The position numbers and the translations under genes are program-made. From Heterocephalus glaber (lineage: Eukaryota > Chordata > Mammalia > Rodentia > Bathyergidae), in the NCBI RefSeq assembly GCF_000247695.1, contig NW_004624805.1, positions 1,874,780 through 1,938,779 of the forward strand: DNA of 64,000 nt. Reading direction: 5' to 3'. The stretch's first letter is position 1. Each line of letters opens with the position of its first letter. Positions 21,424-32,119 of the stretch are shown here, in pieces. Below the pieces are notes generated by a model. That model did not search any database. It was not told where the DNA came from and saw only the letters and a program-made list of their open reading frames with translations.

Positions 21424-21960
21424 TATGCAGTGAAGAATGACTCCACCTCAGAGTCAGACCAGTCGGTGAGCTCGGGGTTTGAGTCCTCTCTCGGGAAGCC
21501 TTCGCAGGTTTGTGTCTGGTTATGATGACCAGCCACTGCCACCAGCTAGGACCACAGCCCTGCTCTCACCAGCTTTGAGGGCAAAGGTGCAGGGAAGAGT
21601 TGCACCTGCCCTGCCAAAGGTGTTTTCCTTGCCTGAGCAGATTAACACGTCTCCTTGTACCTGGCTTGCAGTTATTGATACAGCAAATGCCTTCTTCTTC
21701 ATACCTATCTATAAGGCTGACCAGAAACAATTTGCTTTCAATTGGCAAGGCCAGCAATACACCTTCACTGTCCCACCCCAGGATTTTATTAACCCTGGGT
21801 TATATATACTGGAGCATCACTCGGTCAGTGCATCCATTTACATACTGACTCCAGAGCCTCTTATCGGATTGTTCCCTTACTATGTAGGGGGCTTGTTTCT
21901 TCTGACCATTTTTTTTGTCTTCAAGTCTGCTTTGTGACATATGAACACAGGTATTCCTGC
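21424..21960 (+). mobile_element. endogenous retrovirus pol fragment (reverse transcriptase, degraded)
   Basis: A 152-codon open frame (21479-21937) contains a stretch typical of the N-terminal palm/fingers of retroviral RT: a 'VIDTANAFFFIPI' block followed by 'QFAFNWQGQQYTFTV'. The family's LPQG position is altered and the frame departs from homology shortly after. The catalytic YxDD box is not reached. No gag, env or flanking LTR is recognised nearby. It is an old, non-functional copy, probably class I or related. Confidence 0.8.
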
Positions 21961-22158
21961 TTGCTGTTAGATCTCATTTGCATGTAATATTGATTTTTAC
22001 TCTTTCAGAACGTATTTTTATGCAAACATTTCAGATATGACAGATGGGTTTTTTTCATTGGATTGGATCACAAAGTTTCTGCTCAATTTTTGAATGCTTG
22101 GAATGAAAACTGTTTTTCACTTTAAAACAATTCTCACATGCAAAGCATGTTTCTAAAC

Positions 22159-22519
22159 ACAGTGGACCCTTGATTTACAAACTCAATTCATTCCTGAAGG
22201 CTGGTTGTAACTCAAGTTGGTCAACTGCCCTCAAAGCCTCTCTCTTGTATAACTTTAGGCCACACTTTCTTTCAGGCAGATCTCAGTGTCCTGAGACATC
22301 AGCCCAGGATTTCTCAATTAACCCCACATAGGAAAGGACATTGTCATGTTCCTTCCAGAACTCTTTAAGGTTCAATGTGTATCTCAGACCACTGGAAGCA
22401 CAAGCAGCCAGCATTTGGGTTGTAACTCAAGACTTTGGTCATTAAGTTAAAACTAAAATTCTGGTCATAACCCAAGTTGTTTGTATGTCAGGGTGGTTGT
22501 AACTCGAGGGTCCACTGTA
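22159..22519. mobile_element. Tigger-like non-autonomous DNA transposon (MITE)
   Basis: About 360 bp bounded by inverted termini. The left end is ACAGTGGACCCTTGATTTACAA and the right end, reversed, is TACAGTGGACCCTCGAGTTACAA. TA dinucleotides at the ends fit Tc1/mariner-type targets. Subterminal repeats of 'ggttgtaactcaagttgg' type also pair. It has no coding capacity. The Tigger attribution is from general knowledge of such ends. Confidence 0.75.
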
Positions 22520-23871
22520 GCCCTGAAAATTTCAGAATTGTATTGTGAATGTTCAGACTTGGTTCACCTGGCAAGAGTCCAGGGCTTATTAGTAACATGC
22601 TGTTAGGTGTTCAAAAAGGGAACAGTGTTAGGTCTGTAATCCCATTTCCCCTAGGGTATCCCTGCAAGACAGTGAAGCCCTCCAGGATCTTCCCAATGGC
22701 ATATTCACTACAGGGCTAAGAAAACTGTGGTCAGGACACCTGACCAGAAGCGTGCTCCTAGATAGCCCTGGCCACTCAGACTGTCACTATACAAGCTGTG
22801 CACCAAGTGTGAGGTTGTGAATTTTTCTCTCTGTGACTGCTCGTTGTGCCATGTAACTTACTTGACCCAGCACTCTCCTTCCAGGAGCCATCTGCGCCTC
22901 GACCACTGGAACAGCCATGTGGGACTCAGTGCTGAGGAGCACTGGCCTCGAGGGCCCTTTGCTTCAAGATGCACGGCTGTACTCAACTCGCTTGGCTGCA
23001 GTGGTCATGCATGTGTCACAAGTGGTTATGACACTGGCCAACCAAGCTGGCGTTCCCAGCATTTTGGCAGCACGGTGCCAACAGACCATCACGTGCTCTG
23101 GAATCCTGGGTGCTCACTGTGACACTACCTGCTGTGTCCACACGGGAGGGAGGAGATAACCAGCAACCATGTGCAAAGAGTACTGTTCAGCTTGCTTTAT
23201 GTCTTCTTCTGGCCAAAGGGTCAGCTTTGTGTTGTGAGGGACACATTTCCAGCATCTGTCACAGCCCAACCTCTCCCCTCCCCTGGCACAAGAACCACAT
23301 GTAAAATTGTATCAGCTGACAACTGCTGCTCTGCTGGACAGGACCACAATCTTGATGTGCTCGCCTCATGCTGAAAACCTCAATGTTTCCATGAATACAC
23401 ATGGTTTCAGGGTTTTGTCTCATTATTTTTCATTAGAAATGAACACATCAAGACATTGTTAAAGATTATCACAAAACAAAGATAGGGTGAGGGTCTCTTT
23501 TTTTTTTTTTTTTAAACCATGAAGAGTAAGAAAGGCAGTCATCAGCTGGGACTTCAGGTGCCAGTATTTCAGGTCCTGCTTAGGCCCTCAGCGCCTCTTG
23601 GCTCTTGAAGAGGCCCTTAGACTTGCTGCGAAAGAAAAGGCAGCTACTTCATGCCTACTTTACTTTTAGAAATAGTTTGGGGGGTAATTTTCATTTTAAA
23701 AAAGTGCTTATTCCAGCTGCAAAAAATTAAGAACATAAAAACATAAAATGCCACTTTATCTTACATTAAAATTCTTAGGTATAATTTTTGTTTTTGGATG
23801 TCCGTTTTGTTTCATTGAAGAATCTGCTGCATGAATCAACACTTTTCTATTTTATCTTCTCTTTATAAAAT
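22520..23871. other. unassigned DNA
   Basis: Open plus-strand frames at 22817-23374 overlap in all registers and show no known family. They could be an older ERV or LTR internal region given the pol fragment upstream, but this is not shown. A 17-T run at 23492-23508 marks an unassigned retroposon tail on the minus strand. Confidence 0.4.
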
Positions 23872-23965
23872 ACAGTGGTACCTCAGTTCACAAACTTAAT
23901 TTTTTTCACAGTGCTGGTCACAAACCGAGTTGGATGAAAACCAAATCAAATTCAATGGTTGGATT
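23872..23965. mobile_element. end of a second Tigger-like element
   Basis: 'tacagtggtacctcagttcacaaac' with 'ctggtcacaaaccgagttgg' is related to the 22159 element. The opposite terminus was not found. Confidence 0.55.
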
Positions 23966-24469
23966 CAATGTTGATGTTATAGGGAAATTTGATTTGGTTC
24001 TCATGCAATTCCATCTGCAACCAAAGTAAGAAAATGTTTTAAAAGCTAGAGCTTTTTAATAGAGCGAGCTTACAGTTTCTACCTAATACTTAGGGAAGGT
24101 ACAAATTAGATGGCAGAGATGCCATCAGAAGGATTTAATATCAGAGAATAGTTTAATGCAGAAGAAAAAGAAAAGAGAAAAACTTCAGCCAAGATGGGAT
24201 TTTTTAATTGGGTAAGACAATAGCCAAACAGAGAGAAATACAGCAGTATTTTTCCTCAAATCCTAATAAGTCAGAATTTTCAGTAATTATCTAGCTAATG
24301 AGGGATCTGTTTCCTGATGTTTTGGGTCCTCTGACATCAAAGGGGCACCCACACGCTGGATGACCGCACAGGCTCAAGTGCGGGCTCAACTGTCTCCACC
24401 ACCTTGAATTCACACTAGTGGTCTCTATGCTGCTGAGAACCTGCTCAGACAATTGTCATCAGTACACCA
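23966..24469. other. unassigned DNA downstream of the ANKRD26-like gene
   Basis: Lies just past the poly(A) site of the minus-strand gene. No feature is recognised. Confidence 0.4.
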
Positions 24470-24937
24470 AAATGATGTCTGTCTAAATCTTTATTGATAA
24501 AAAATTAGAAAATAGAATAAAGTCATCACTAAACTGATATTTAACTCCACCAAAGTTTTAATTACCACTTGGTTGTTTAGGTGCTAAATAGCATTTAAGC
24601 AATATGAATATGGAAAACTCAATACTGGTTTTTACTTATAAAATCTGCTCAGAACTTGTAGATGCCAAGAAACAGTTTAAGATATTATAGGAATTTTCAT
24701 TATACATATATGGATATAAAATATTTTTCCTTCAAAGTTTTCACAGTATATAATGGACAACAAAATTTTGTATAAACAATCCAATAAATAAAAATCTTAT
24801 CTTTCAGATCATATTTTCCTTTAAAGGAGCTGGATATTCTTGTGATGTTTCCAAAAGTAGATCTTGAGGACTTATTTTTATTTTGACTTATTTTTGGAAC
24901 CTAGCTCGAAAGAATCCAGATTTAAATTCAGCAGGAT
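24470..24937 (-). CDS. ANKRD26: terminal exon of ANKRD26-like gene with premature stop and 3'UTR
   Basis: A strong acceptor ('ttctttgtcttttcag') precedes 24937. Reading AT|CCT GCT GAA gives PAEFKSGFFRARFQK and then TAA at 24888-24890. The same frame continues, reading QDLLLETSQEYPAPLKENMI before TGA at 24804-24806. This aligns with the human C-terminus (AEFESG ... QDLVWKASREY ... MI) over about 43 residues with one gap. The TAA would therefore remove the last 27 codons relative to the family. The short 3'UTR ends with AATAAA at 24490-24495. The premature stop may be tolerated or may mark a pseudogene. Confidence 0.8.
24490..24495 (-). terminator. poly(A) signal AATAAA
   Basis: AATAAA on the minus strand, about 310 bp past the family stop codon, with a GT-rich stretch ('ttttggtgtactg') downstream. 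It fits the 3' end of the ANKRD26-like transcript. Confidence 0.75.
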
Positions 24938-26053
24938 CTGAAAAGACAAAGAATTAACTGTATTATCTACATAAAAGATTTCATAGATTTCATTAACTAA
25001 GCACGAGCCAGTAAAAAAGATGTTTAGAATTTTATTAGTGTTAATAAGAAAAAGCAGGTATGTTCAACCAAAATTCAACATTATTATTAAATATAATTTG
25101 CTCATAGTAGCACACTAAATTAATTAGTGTGGTTATCAGAGCTTCTGGTTTACCCATTCTTCATTTATTCAACAATCGTGCTAAGCTACTAGGACAAGCA
25201 TTAGACTGACAGGAGGAAGATGATATACTTTAATCCTCAATAACTACACCCATCCTCCCCCCAGAACAGACAAACAGGCAATTTCTCCATGCAGTCATTG
25301 ATAAAATGAGTCTGCTGAAACACTCTGAGGTACTTGTAACTCAATTTTGTACAAAAATACTGCAGGCTTTTTGATGGAGGTGGTGTGTATACTGACACCT
25401 GAGGGGAAGGATAAATTACAGCAGAAAGAGGAAAGAGCCTGCATACTGGCAGAGGGATAGAAGAGCACTGGGCAGTTATTAGTCATCCAGATTATCCATA
25501 TGCCGAAGCTAAGGGTCAGAATAGGCTGAGTGTCAAGACACGAGGCTGTAGAACTGGACCAGAATCAAACTGATTTGTGTACTTGTATTCTATGCTGAGG
25601 AATCTGGAGCTTTTCCTGAGGGCAAAAGACAAACCAGTGACAACAGGAGATTTAAAATGACAGTTGTCAAGTGACAGGTTATGAGCTAGACTAAGTATCA
25701 TTGGACCATCCTGCGTTTTGTGGTCGCAGATCTGAGAAGCTGACGATGGGTTTATTTTTCAAGAAGAATTTGAATGTGTAGGCTGAGAGTTTCATAGGGA
25801 ACACAGAAATAAAGTGATGAGCCAGAAAAAAGAAACAGACTCTTTCCGGTTTTCAAAGCCATGAAACATGAATAAACGAGGAGAAAATATATTTTTCATT
25901 TGGGATGTTTATGTTTTCATATCTTTTATTTGATATAAGGACAAATATTGAACACAGAATATATTAACCAAGCAAAGGAAAGGGATGCCATTTTCAATTT
26001 ATAGTTTATTTCAGAATTCAATCTAAATTCAATTCATAAATTTGGCAATATAA
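24938..26053 (-). other. intron of ANKRD26-like gene
   Basis: No conserved feature beyond intronic AT-rich DNA. The minus-strand open frames at 25295-25486 and 25516-25701 show no family match. Confidence 0.55.
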
Positions 26054-26093
26054 CTTCATTCAATTCTCTAGTTCTATTTTCTTGCCATTCTTG
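26054..26093 (-). CDS. ANKRD26: tentative small penultimate exon of ANKRD26-like gene
   Basis: On the minus strand 'tttctgatgtag' (acceptor) precedes 40 nt reading QEWQENRTRELNE plus one base. The first base of the next exon completes a codon and leads straight into PAEFKSG. Human ANKRD26 reads QQELEKNITRELEEAAAEFESG, so sequence and phase both agree across the junction. The donor is unusual: after GAAG the intron starts TTAT, so the expected GT is lost. A GT one base upstream (GAA|gttata) would shift the frame. The short length keeps confidence moderate. Confidence 0.55.
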
Positions 26094-26430
26094 CTACATC
26101 AGAAATAAATCAAATGTTACTTGTGTTAAGTTAAGAGACAGTACCATGGGAATGATATATTATTTAGAAAATGAGACTTGTAAATAAGAATTTTAGAGGC
26201 TACACCTGACTTTAATAATTTTTTCAATTTAATGGATTCTTCCTTAAGATGAACTTTCCATTCTGTAGTATTGGAAAACTAGATATTTGACATATACTCC
26301 GGGATATGAATTTTTCAGCAGAGAATCATCAATACATAAGTGGAGAAAGTAGTGTTGTGATAATGTTATGGGAAAATTCTAAGGGCAAAAGACTTATAAT
26401 ATAATACTGCCTGGATTACGACCAAATCTT
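26094..26430 (-). other. intron sequence
   Basis: AT-rich, with nothing recognisable. Confidence 0.5.
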
Positions 26431-26515
26431 TTTTTTTTTTTGGTACCGGGGATCAAACTTGGGACCTTGCGCTTCCAAGGCAGGCAGCAGAACCACTGAG
26501 CTAAATCCTCCGCCC
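26431..26515 (-). repeat. ID-like SINE with target duplication
   Basis: 'ggtaccggggatcaaacttggg ... ctgagctaaatcctccgccc' and a T-run. 'gaccaaatctt' occurs on both flanks (26420 and 26518). Confidence 0.93.
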
Positions 26516-27394
26516 ATGACCAAATCTTTATTAATATGAATACAAAGATTTCAGGGACTTTCCATAAGAAAAGAAATGCATGAGAGATTAAAGCCAATTT
26601 TCAAACTTGACTAGTTTGAGTCATCTCTTTGTAGATGTGGAAAGAAGGAAAACAAGATATAGATTTTTAACTGTAACTTTCTGCCAGGAGTAATCTTTGA
26701 AACATGATTAACTATAGTTATCTGCTCAGTTATGGGATGTATGGAAATATTTTTGAACTATATTGCAAATATTCCTATCTAGAGTGTGCTTACTTAATTC
26801 TTTTGTATAAAAAAGCTTATATTCTTTCTAATGCCCTTAACAAGGTCTAAGATAGCATCTACTACATCACATATACTTTGTAGTGGCAAAGATACTGGGT
26901 TATCCAGGGCCTTTACAAAGCTAGATGTAAAGACACCCAGAACCTCTGACTCAGAGGTTTCCCAGTACTTTGAGAATAATTTCCCATAATACTTCTGGGA
27001 CAACACCATTACAAATGAGTGCTTGAAGAATAACTCAGTAACAGATGAAAGGAAAAGCCTATGCGGAAACAATCACGAATTGCCATTAGTAAACACTATG
27101 TAAAATGTAAATCACATTTTTTTCAAGATTTGAATTAAGGACCTACAATACAATGTTATTATCTTTTCCCCCAAAGCTGTTCTTCTAAATATGTCCCCCC
27201 TATAGGTAACAGATTTTATGTCTTTATGCTGTATCTGCAGATAATTTCATAACATAAATTTTGCCTAGATGCAAATGAAATGCCCTTCTGGAAAGATTGC
27301 TTACTTTTATATTGAAGGAATCCTGGTTTTCAGTTGTTTCTTGGCTTTTGGTTTCTCTCCTTCCTTTCCCCTTCTCCCCTTCCCCCTTTCTTCT
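26516..27394 (-). other. intron with an unexplained 92-codon open frame
   Basis: A minus-strand frame at 26794-27072 has protein-like composition (a stretch reads SKYWETSESEVLGVFTSSF) and a possible acceptor just upstream ('ttccgcatag'). I recognise no family. It may be a relic of a transposon or of another gene. It is not called as a gene. Confidence 0.35.
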
Positions 27395-27470
27395 TGGTGC
27401 TGGGGTTTAAATCCAGGCCCTCACACATGCTAAAAATTCTCTCTACTGCTAAGCAACATCCCTAGCTCTG
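27395..27470 (-). repeat. ID SINE (older), minus strand
   Basis: 'ttggtgctggggtttaaatccaggccc ... actgctaagcaacatccctagc'. Confidence 0.78.
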
Positions 27471-27520
27471 TACCGAAGAAATCTCTGCTCACTATAGAAC
27501 ACTTGTGCGTAACAAAATTT

Positions 27521-27601
27521 TTTTTTTTGGTACCGGGGATCAAACTCAGGACCTTGGGCTTGCGAGGCAGGCGCGGTGCCATGGAGCTAAATCCCCAGCC
27601 C
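27521..27601 (-). repeat. ID-like SINE with target duplication
   Basis: 'ggtaccggggatcaaactcagg ... gagctaaatccccagcccc'. Flanks share 'gtgcgtaacaaa' versus 'gtgcataacaaa'. Confidence 0.93.
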
Positions 27602-28780
27602 CTGTGCATAACAAATTTAAGTAGAGGTCTTCTTTTCTTCCATCCTCTTAAATAGAACCCAGTAGAAGGTGTTCCCTCTATTCCAGCCATAGAGTTGCTG
27701 CCTCTTTCTTAAATTCTCATCCAGCCTTTCAGTGGCCCTTGATTACTTTTCAACGTAAATGACTTGAAGGGAAACTGCTTTGGGGAGAGAGTGTAGCAGC
27801 AGATGAAAGGTCAAAGGGCAAAAGGAGGGACCAGAACAATGGGAGGGGGAGTGCCCAAAAGCTCACGTGGAGGGCTTGACTACCAGAGACCCCCGCTTTG
27901 TCCTGGCCAGTGGGGAGATGTGGTGGCTCTGCCCGCACGTGAAAGCTGGCAAACATTAAGTGACTTTTTAAAAATGCCCTTCCAGTGAATTACTGCTTTC
28001 TCACTGGATTACACGGCTTTCTCCTATTTCCCTTAGTAGAAATTCAGAATTGTGATCTCCGGGTGAATGGCTTAATACAGTTCCTGGAAAAGATTATGGA
28101 GGGAAAAGAGAAAAAAGCAGCTTGATCAGACATCAACCACTGTCCTGCTGTGTTAGACAGCAGGTGCCACCAAAGACTCCTGAAGCGTGTACATGGATGT
28201 TGCTGGAGGAAACAGAAAATCTTAATAAACTGTAAATCTTCACTTTATGCTTAATGCTAAAATCAAAAGCTATATTAGCTCTTGAGTAAAATATATATTT
28301 TAAATAAAAACATGTCTTTCTGCTTCAGATAGTGGAGGATCCTCAAAATCCAATCTTAATAAAGGGAGCCCACCTGTAACTTCACTTGTACTTTTTCATT
28401 TTTCAAGAACACAAGGAGGCAGGGAAACCCTATGACATGGCAATGCTTAGGAGAAGAATTCTGTCCTAACTGGTAGTTTCCATTCCCACAGAAATCTAAG
28501 CTTCCAGGGCATCACAAGATGAGGTGACAAGGGAGCCACAGTTTCAGAGCCTCCACCCACGGAGCGCCTGGGGACTCCATTTCTAACTGCCTCTATTCTA
28601 TTCAGTAACAGTTGCACACAAAAAAGATCTTTCAAAAGTTCTATAATTTGAAAAAAATATTTGAAAGGCATGAAAGTCACAAAGTCTCTAGTTTTACAGT
28701 GAGCACGCATCTCTCAGAGAGATTAAAGCTTGGTTGAAGTCACAAAGGCAGCTGCTTCAGCCAGGAATGGGCTTTAAGTG
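27602..28780 (-). other. intron sequence
   Basis: No exon or repeat is confidently recognised. The minus-strand frame at 28447-28710 is not homologous to anything I know. Confidence 0.45.
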
Positions 28781-28869
28781 TTTTTTTTTTTTTTTGGTAC
28801 CAGGGATTGAACTCGGGTCCTTGCGCTTGCGCAGCAGGCGGTAAAACCACTGAGCTAAATCCCCGGCCC
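28781..28869 (-). repeat. ID-like SINE, minus strand
   Basis: T-run, then 'ggtaccagggattgaactcggg ... gcgcagcaggcggtaaaaccactgagc'. Confidence 0.93.
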
Positions 28870-29190
28870 CAGTACACACATACTTTTTACAGGAATATAT
28901 TTTTAGTAACTACTGATTTTTAAAATTTGACACTATTATGTTTTTAAGGAGCACTCAAAGGTTAGTAAGAATAAATATGCACTCTAACATAATAAAATTA
29001 ATTAAATTTACTCCTTAAGCCACGTAATTCAATATCAAATTGTAAACTGGACAATGTATGAAGGAAATTACCCCTGTCAGTTTATAAATATTAAATGCAT
29101 GTATTTTGACCTCCCCAAGAAGAACTGAGGAAGTTTGCTGATTGAAAAGGTGGATGTTTAAGTACAAAGCTGCACATATAAGGATTTTGT
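28870..29190 (-). other. intron sequence
   Basis: AT-rich, with nothing recognisable. Confidence 0.45.
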
Positions 29191-29345
29191 AGAAAGCCAG
29201 GCATGGTGGTGCACGCCCGTAAATCCCAGGACTTGGGAGCCTGAGGCACGGAGGCCTTGTCATGAGTTCGAGGCCAGCCTGGGTTACATAGGGAGATCAA
29301 GGCCAGCCTGTAATACATAGCGAGACTCGGACTCAAAACCTTGTG
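29191..29345 (+). repeat. B1 SINE
   Basis: 'gccaggcatggtggtgcacgcc', 'gttcgaggccagcctggg', with an internally duplicated 'atcaaggccagcctg' block and 'gcgagactcgg' end. Confidence 0.88.
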
Positions 29346-29834
29346 GAAAAACAAAATAAATGAAAGGAAAAGGTCAAAAGATCACCTGAAACTTTCAGAG
29401 GACAAAATGACTCTTAGGTATTCGGTTTAGTTGAGAAAATGAAGTAAAGACAAAGCATTATAAAACACTTGACTGATAGAGTAGAAAAGTTTATTTAACT
29501 GTCTGCCTGCGGAGCAATAAGTATAACTATTAGGACAGTGGGATTAGACTTAAAATTCAGAGTGAGCACACACTTTCTTGGTGAGGCACATAAGTTTTTA
29601 TTAGTTGGGAAGAAATGAAACTTGGTAGCCACCTAAACAATGCTCCGTTATGTAAAAAGTGGAAGTTTTAGGAATCTTGTCTTGGCTTTGATGGATTTGG
29701 ACGGCCTCGTATAGAATAAAAGTTATTAAACTGACTGGGCATTTAAGAAGTAAAAAAATTAAATATGTCATTAGAAAAATTTTCAAAAGTGTCAGAAATG
29801 CACCAAAAATACAAAGTATAACAATGTAAAAATC
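29346..29834 (-). other. intron sequence
   Basis: AT-rich. No feature is supported. Confidence 0.45.
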
Positions 29835-29925
29835 AGCCTTGGTTTAGGGCTTGGTGGTAGAGCACTTGCTTAGCATGCACAAAGCCCCAGACTCAATCGT
29901 CAGCATGGCAAGAAAAAAACCCTGA
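29835..29925 (+). repeat. ID SINE (older)
   Basis: 'ggtttagggcttggtggtagagc', 'acttgcttagcatgcacaaagc', A-rich end. Confidence 0.82.
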
Positions 29926-30189
29926 GTGACTATTGTGCATCATGCCCTGTGTTAGCATAGAAGGACTCATCAATACTTGAACATGAAAAAAAAGAGTTAA
30001 AAAGGTAAGTTTTAGCTTTTCTAAAACTGGGAAACATTTTTAAAACTACATCGCAACCTACACTGTTGGAAGCTATATTTATTTTCTAAAATCTAATTTA
30101 AATACAGATTTTAAAGAAAGTTAAAATATATCGAGTAAGTTATAGTCACTGAACAACAAATGAGAATCTCAGAAGTGAGAACTCCAGGG

Positions 30190-30228
30190 ATGGACAGATG
30201 ATCGATCTATCGATCGATCTATCTATCG

Positions 30229-30272
<44 letters not shown>
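30190..30272. repeat. (ATCT)n microsatellite with ATCG variants
   Basis: About twenty tetranucleotide units. The 5' part is mixed ATCG/ATCT and the 3' part is pure ATCT. Confidence 0.95.
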
Positions 30273-30350
30273 GAGACAGGGTCTCACTGTGTCATTCAGG
30301 CTGGCATTGAACTCTTGGTGATCCTTCGGTCTCAGCCTCCCACCCCGGGC
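30273..30350 (-). repeat. B1 SINE fragment, minus strand
   Basis: 'gagacagggtctcactgtgtc', 'aggctggcattgaactcttgg', 'tctcagcctccca'. Confidence 0.82.
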
Positions 30351-30518
30351 TCTCTAGGGACTTTCAAAAAAATTACATTTCTGTTCCATTTCTTTAATAA
30401 TAGATTATTTGTCATTAACATGCATAAGTCAACTAAACAACTCAGTATTTCATAGGCTTAACAACATGAGTCATATCAGAAATCTGAAGCATAAAGGAAG
30501 AGAGATAATACAACTGAC

Positions 30519-30747
30519 CCTGGTCTCAAGGCTGCGCATACTCTCATCCGAAGGCCACAGGTTTGAGGCAGGAGCCACTAAGTCTCGACTGGGAATAAAT
30601 CTCTGGTTGAGAAGCAAACTGCCATTATGAATCCCGATGTAAGAGGACTCGAGGAGAGGCCTTGCACTGTGAGCACCAAGTAAAGGTCTATTCCACCGTT
30701 TCTCCTTGACAAGCTCCCTACCAGCCGCCTCCAACTTCTCATTGGCC
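30519..30747 (-). CDS. ANKRD26: ANKRD26-like exon near the C-terminus
   Basis: Acceptor 'gccatctccacag' precedes 30747. One base completes a codon, then 76 codons are open to the donor AGG|gtcagt. The peptide reads ANEKLEAAGRELVKEKR, later LNQRFIPSRDLVAPASNLWP and SMRSLETR. Human ANKRD26 has TNERLAEVNTKLLVEKQ, LNRKLIPRENLVISTSNPRA and SMENYL at the same spacing, so this is the exon before the tail. It contains no stop. It begins one base into a codon, whereas the exon at 42544 ends on a codon boundary. Joining the two directly would give a TGA within three codons, so exons must be missing between them. Confidence 0.85.
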
Positions 30748-31235
30748 CTGTGGAGATGGCAATTAGTATCTCATTTCACCTGCATTACTAAATGACTTGC
30801 ATTTTTAAAGAGAATTTCCCATTAATCAGTGTCTCAGCCCTGAAAATGCGTCAGAGGACTCCCACTGTGCACAATTACACGTTCAAAGAACCCTAAAGAA
30901 GCGCATTCAGGGTGCATACACCAGGGAGTCCCTAACAAGGGAGCCCGGAGAGTGGGAAGCACTCGGTGGGCACGCCCACATTTAGGGTGAGATGTGGGCA
31001 TGGACATTTGCCGGACTACAACAGCCAGTTCCTCATGCAGACGTATGTCAAAGCACCATGAATGTCCAAACTGAAAAATAAAACGGAGCAAGAACAGCTA
31101 GAGATACAAAAAGCTCGGGAGCCATTCTCAGGCCTCTGCTGCCACCGCGTGCGTTGCTCACGGCGGGAGGAAGGACCCGGCAGTGGGGAGGAGACCACAG
31201 AGGCGGGCGCGGCTCCTCGGCCCTCAGCTTGGCAG
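30748..31235 (-). other. intron, locally GC-rich
   Basis: 31130-31230 has several CpGs ('caccgcgtgcgttgctcacgg', 'gcgggcgcggctcctcgg') but is short. There is no clear promoter or exon. Confidence 0.4.
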
Positions 31236-31540
31236 CCTGAGCCTGTTTTTGTGAAAAAATTTTATTGGAAAATGGCCATGCCCACTCACTGCATGCTGGT
31301 TATGGCTAGTTTTCGGCTACAACTGCAAAGTTAAAAAAGTGGCTTCAACAGCAACCTTATCACCACAATGCCTAGCATTACACAATCAGGCTCTTTTCCG
31401 GCTGGACTGTACTGGGAAATCAAGGTTCTGGAGTCTGCACGCTCTGAGCAGCTGGTTCTGCCGGGCTGCTTTGGGAAGCACACTGACGGCAACTCACGAA
31501 CTGTGGCCTGCCTGCCGCCAGGGCCCTTCCGGTGGTCAGT
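31236..31540 (+). repeat. hAT-type DNA transposon fragment (probable)
   Basis: 'gtgaaaaaattttattggaaaatggccatgcccactcactgcatg ... ggctagttttcggctacaactgcaaagtt' resembles the common mammalian hAT-Charlie non-autonomous elements. The exact family is not assigned. Confidence 0.6.
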
Positions 31541-32119
31541 GCTGCAAACCTGAGCATCCTAGTTTCTGCTCCTCATGAAGGAAGGGAAATGTGGCATTTT
31601 TTCACATAGTAAGAAAAGTTGAAGCACTAGATAGAACAATTCTCTATTAGATTAAGTACTTTCAATTTTATATGTAAATGTTCAAAATGTACTTAGGATA
31701 AAATACTTTATCATCGCAACAACGTACAGGATAAAGTGCTTACTTTTATACAGGGAGCTGTTAAGTAGAAACATTTTCTTTGTGTTCAAAAATAAGTGAC
31801 ACGCATATTAGATGTTATTCTCCCCTTAGATGAATTATGCTTAGACAAGATTTTCTGTCGTGCAAAAAAGAGAACATAAGATCAATGGCTAAATTATTCT
31901 GCATAGGTAAGTGCTGCAGATAGCTCAATTAGAGAGGCGTCAAAGAACTCCTCATAAAAAGATTAAACTGTGAACCAGTTCTGAACAAAGGAGGCCAAAT
32001 GAATGAAAACTGAAAAGGCGGGACAGGACGAGGACTAGCAGAGAGACGGTGAAATGAGCCAATTAACTCAGAGGATAAAATCCAGTCGCAGGGAAATAAA
32101 AGTATGTGTGGCACAGAAG
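31541..32119. other. unassigned intronic DNA
   Basis: AT-rich. Nothing is supported. Confidence 0.4.

Noticed and set aside
22817..23374. Overlapping plus-strand frames of 64-101 codons
   Set aside because: Three registers are open by chance. No motif is recognised, although residual ERV origin cannot be excluded.
30834..31334. Possible promoter or exon in the GC-rich patch near 31.15 kb
   Set aside because: Too short, with few CpGs, no consistent splice signals or recognisable peptide, and a transposon fragment follows immediately.
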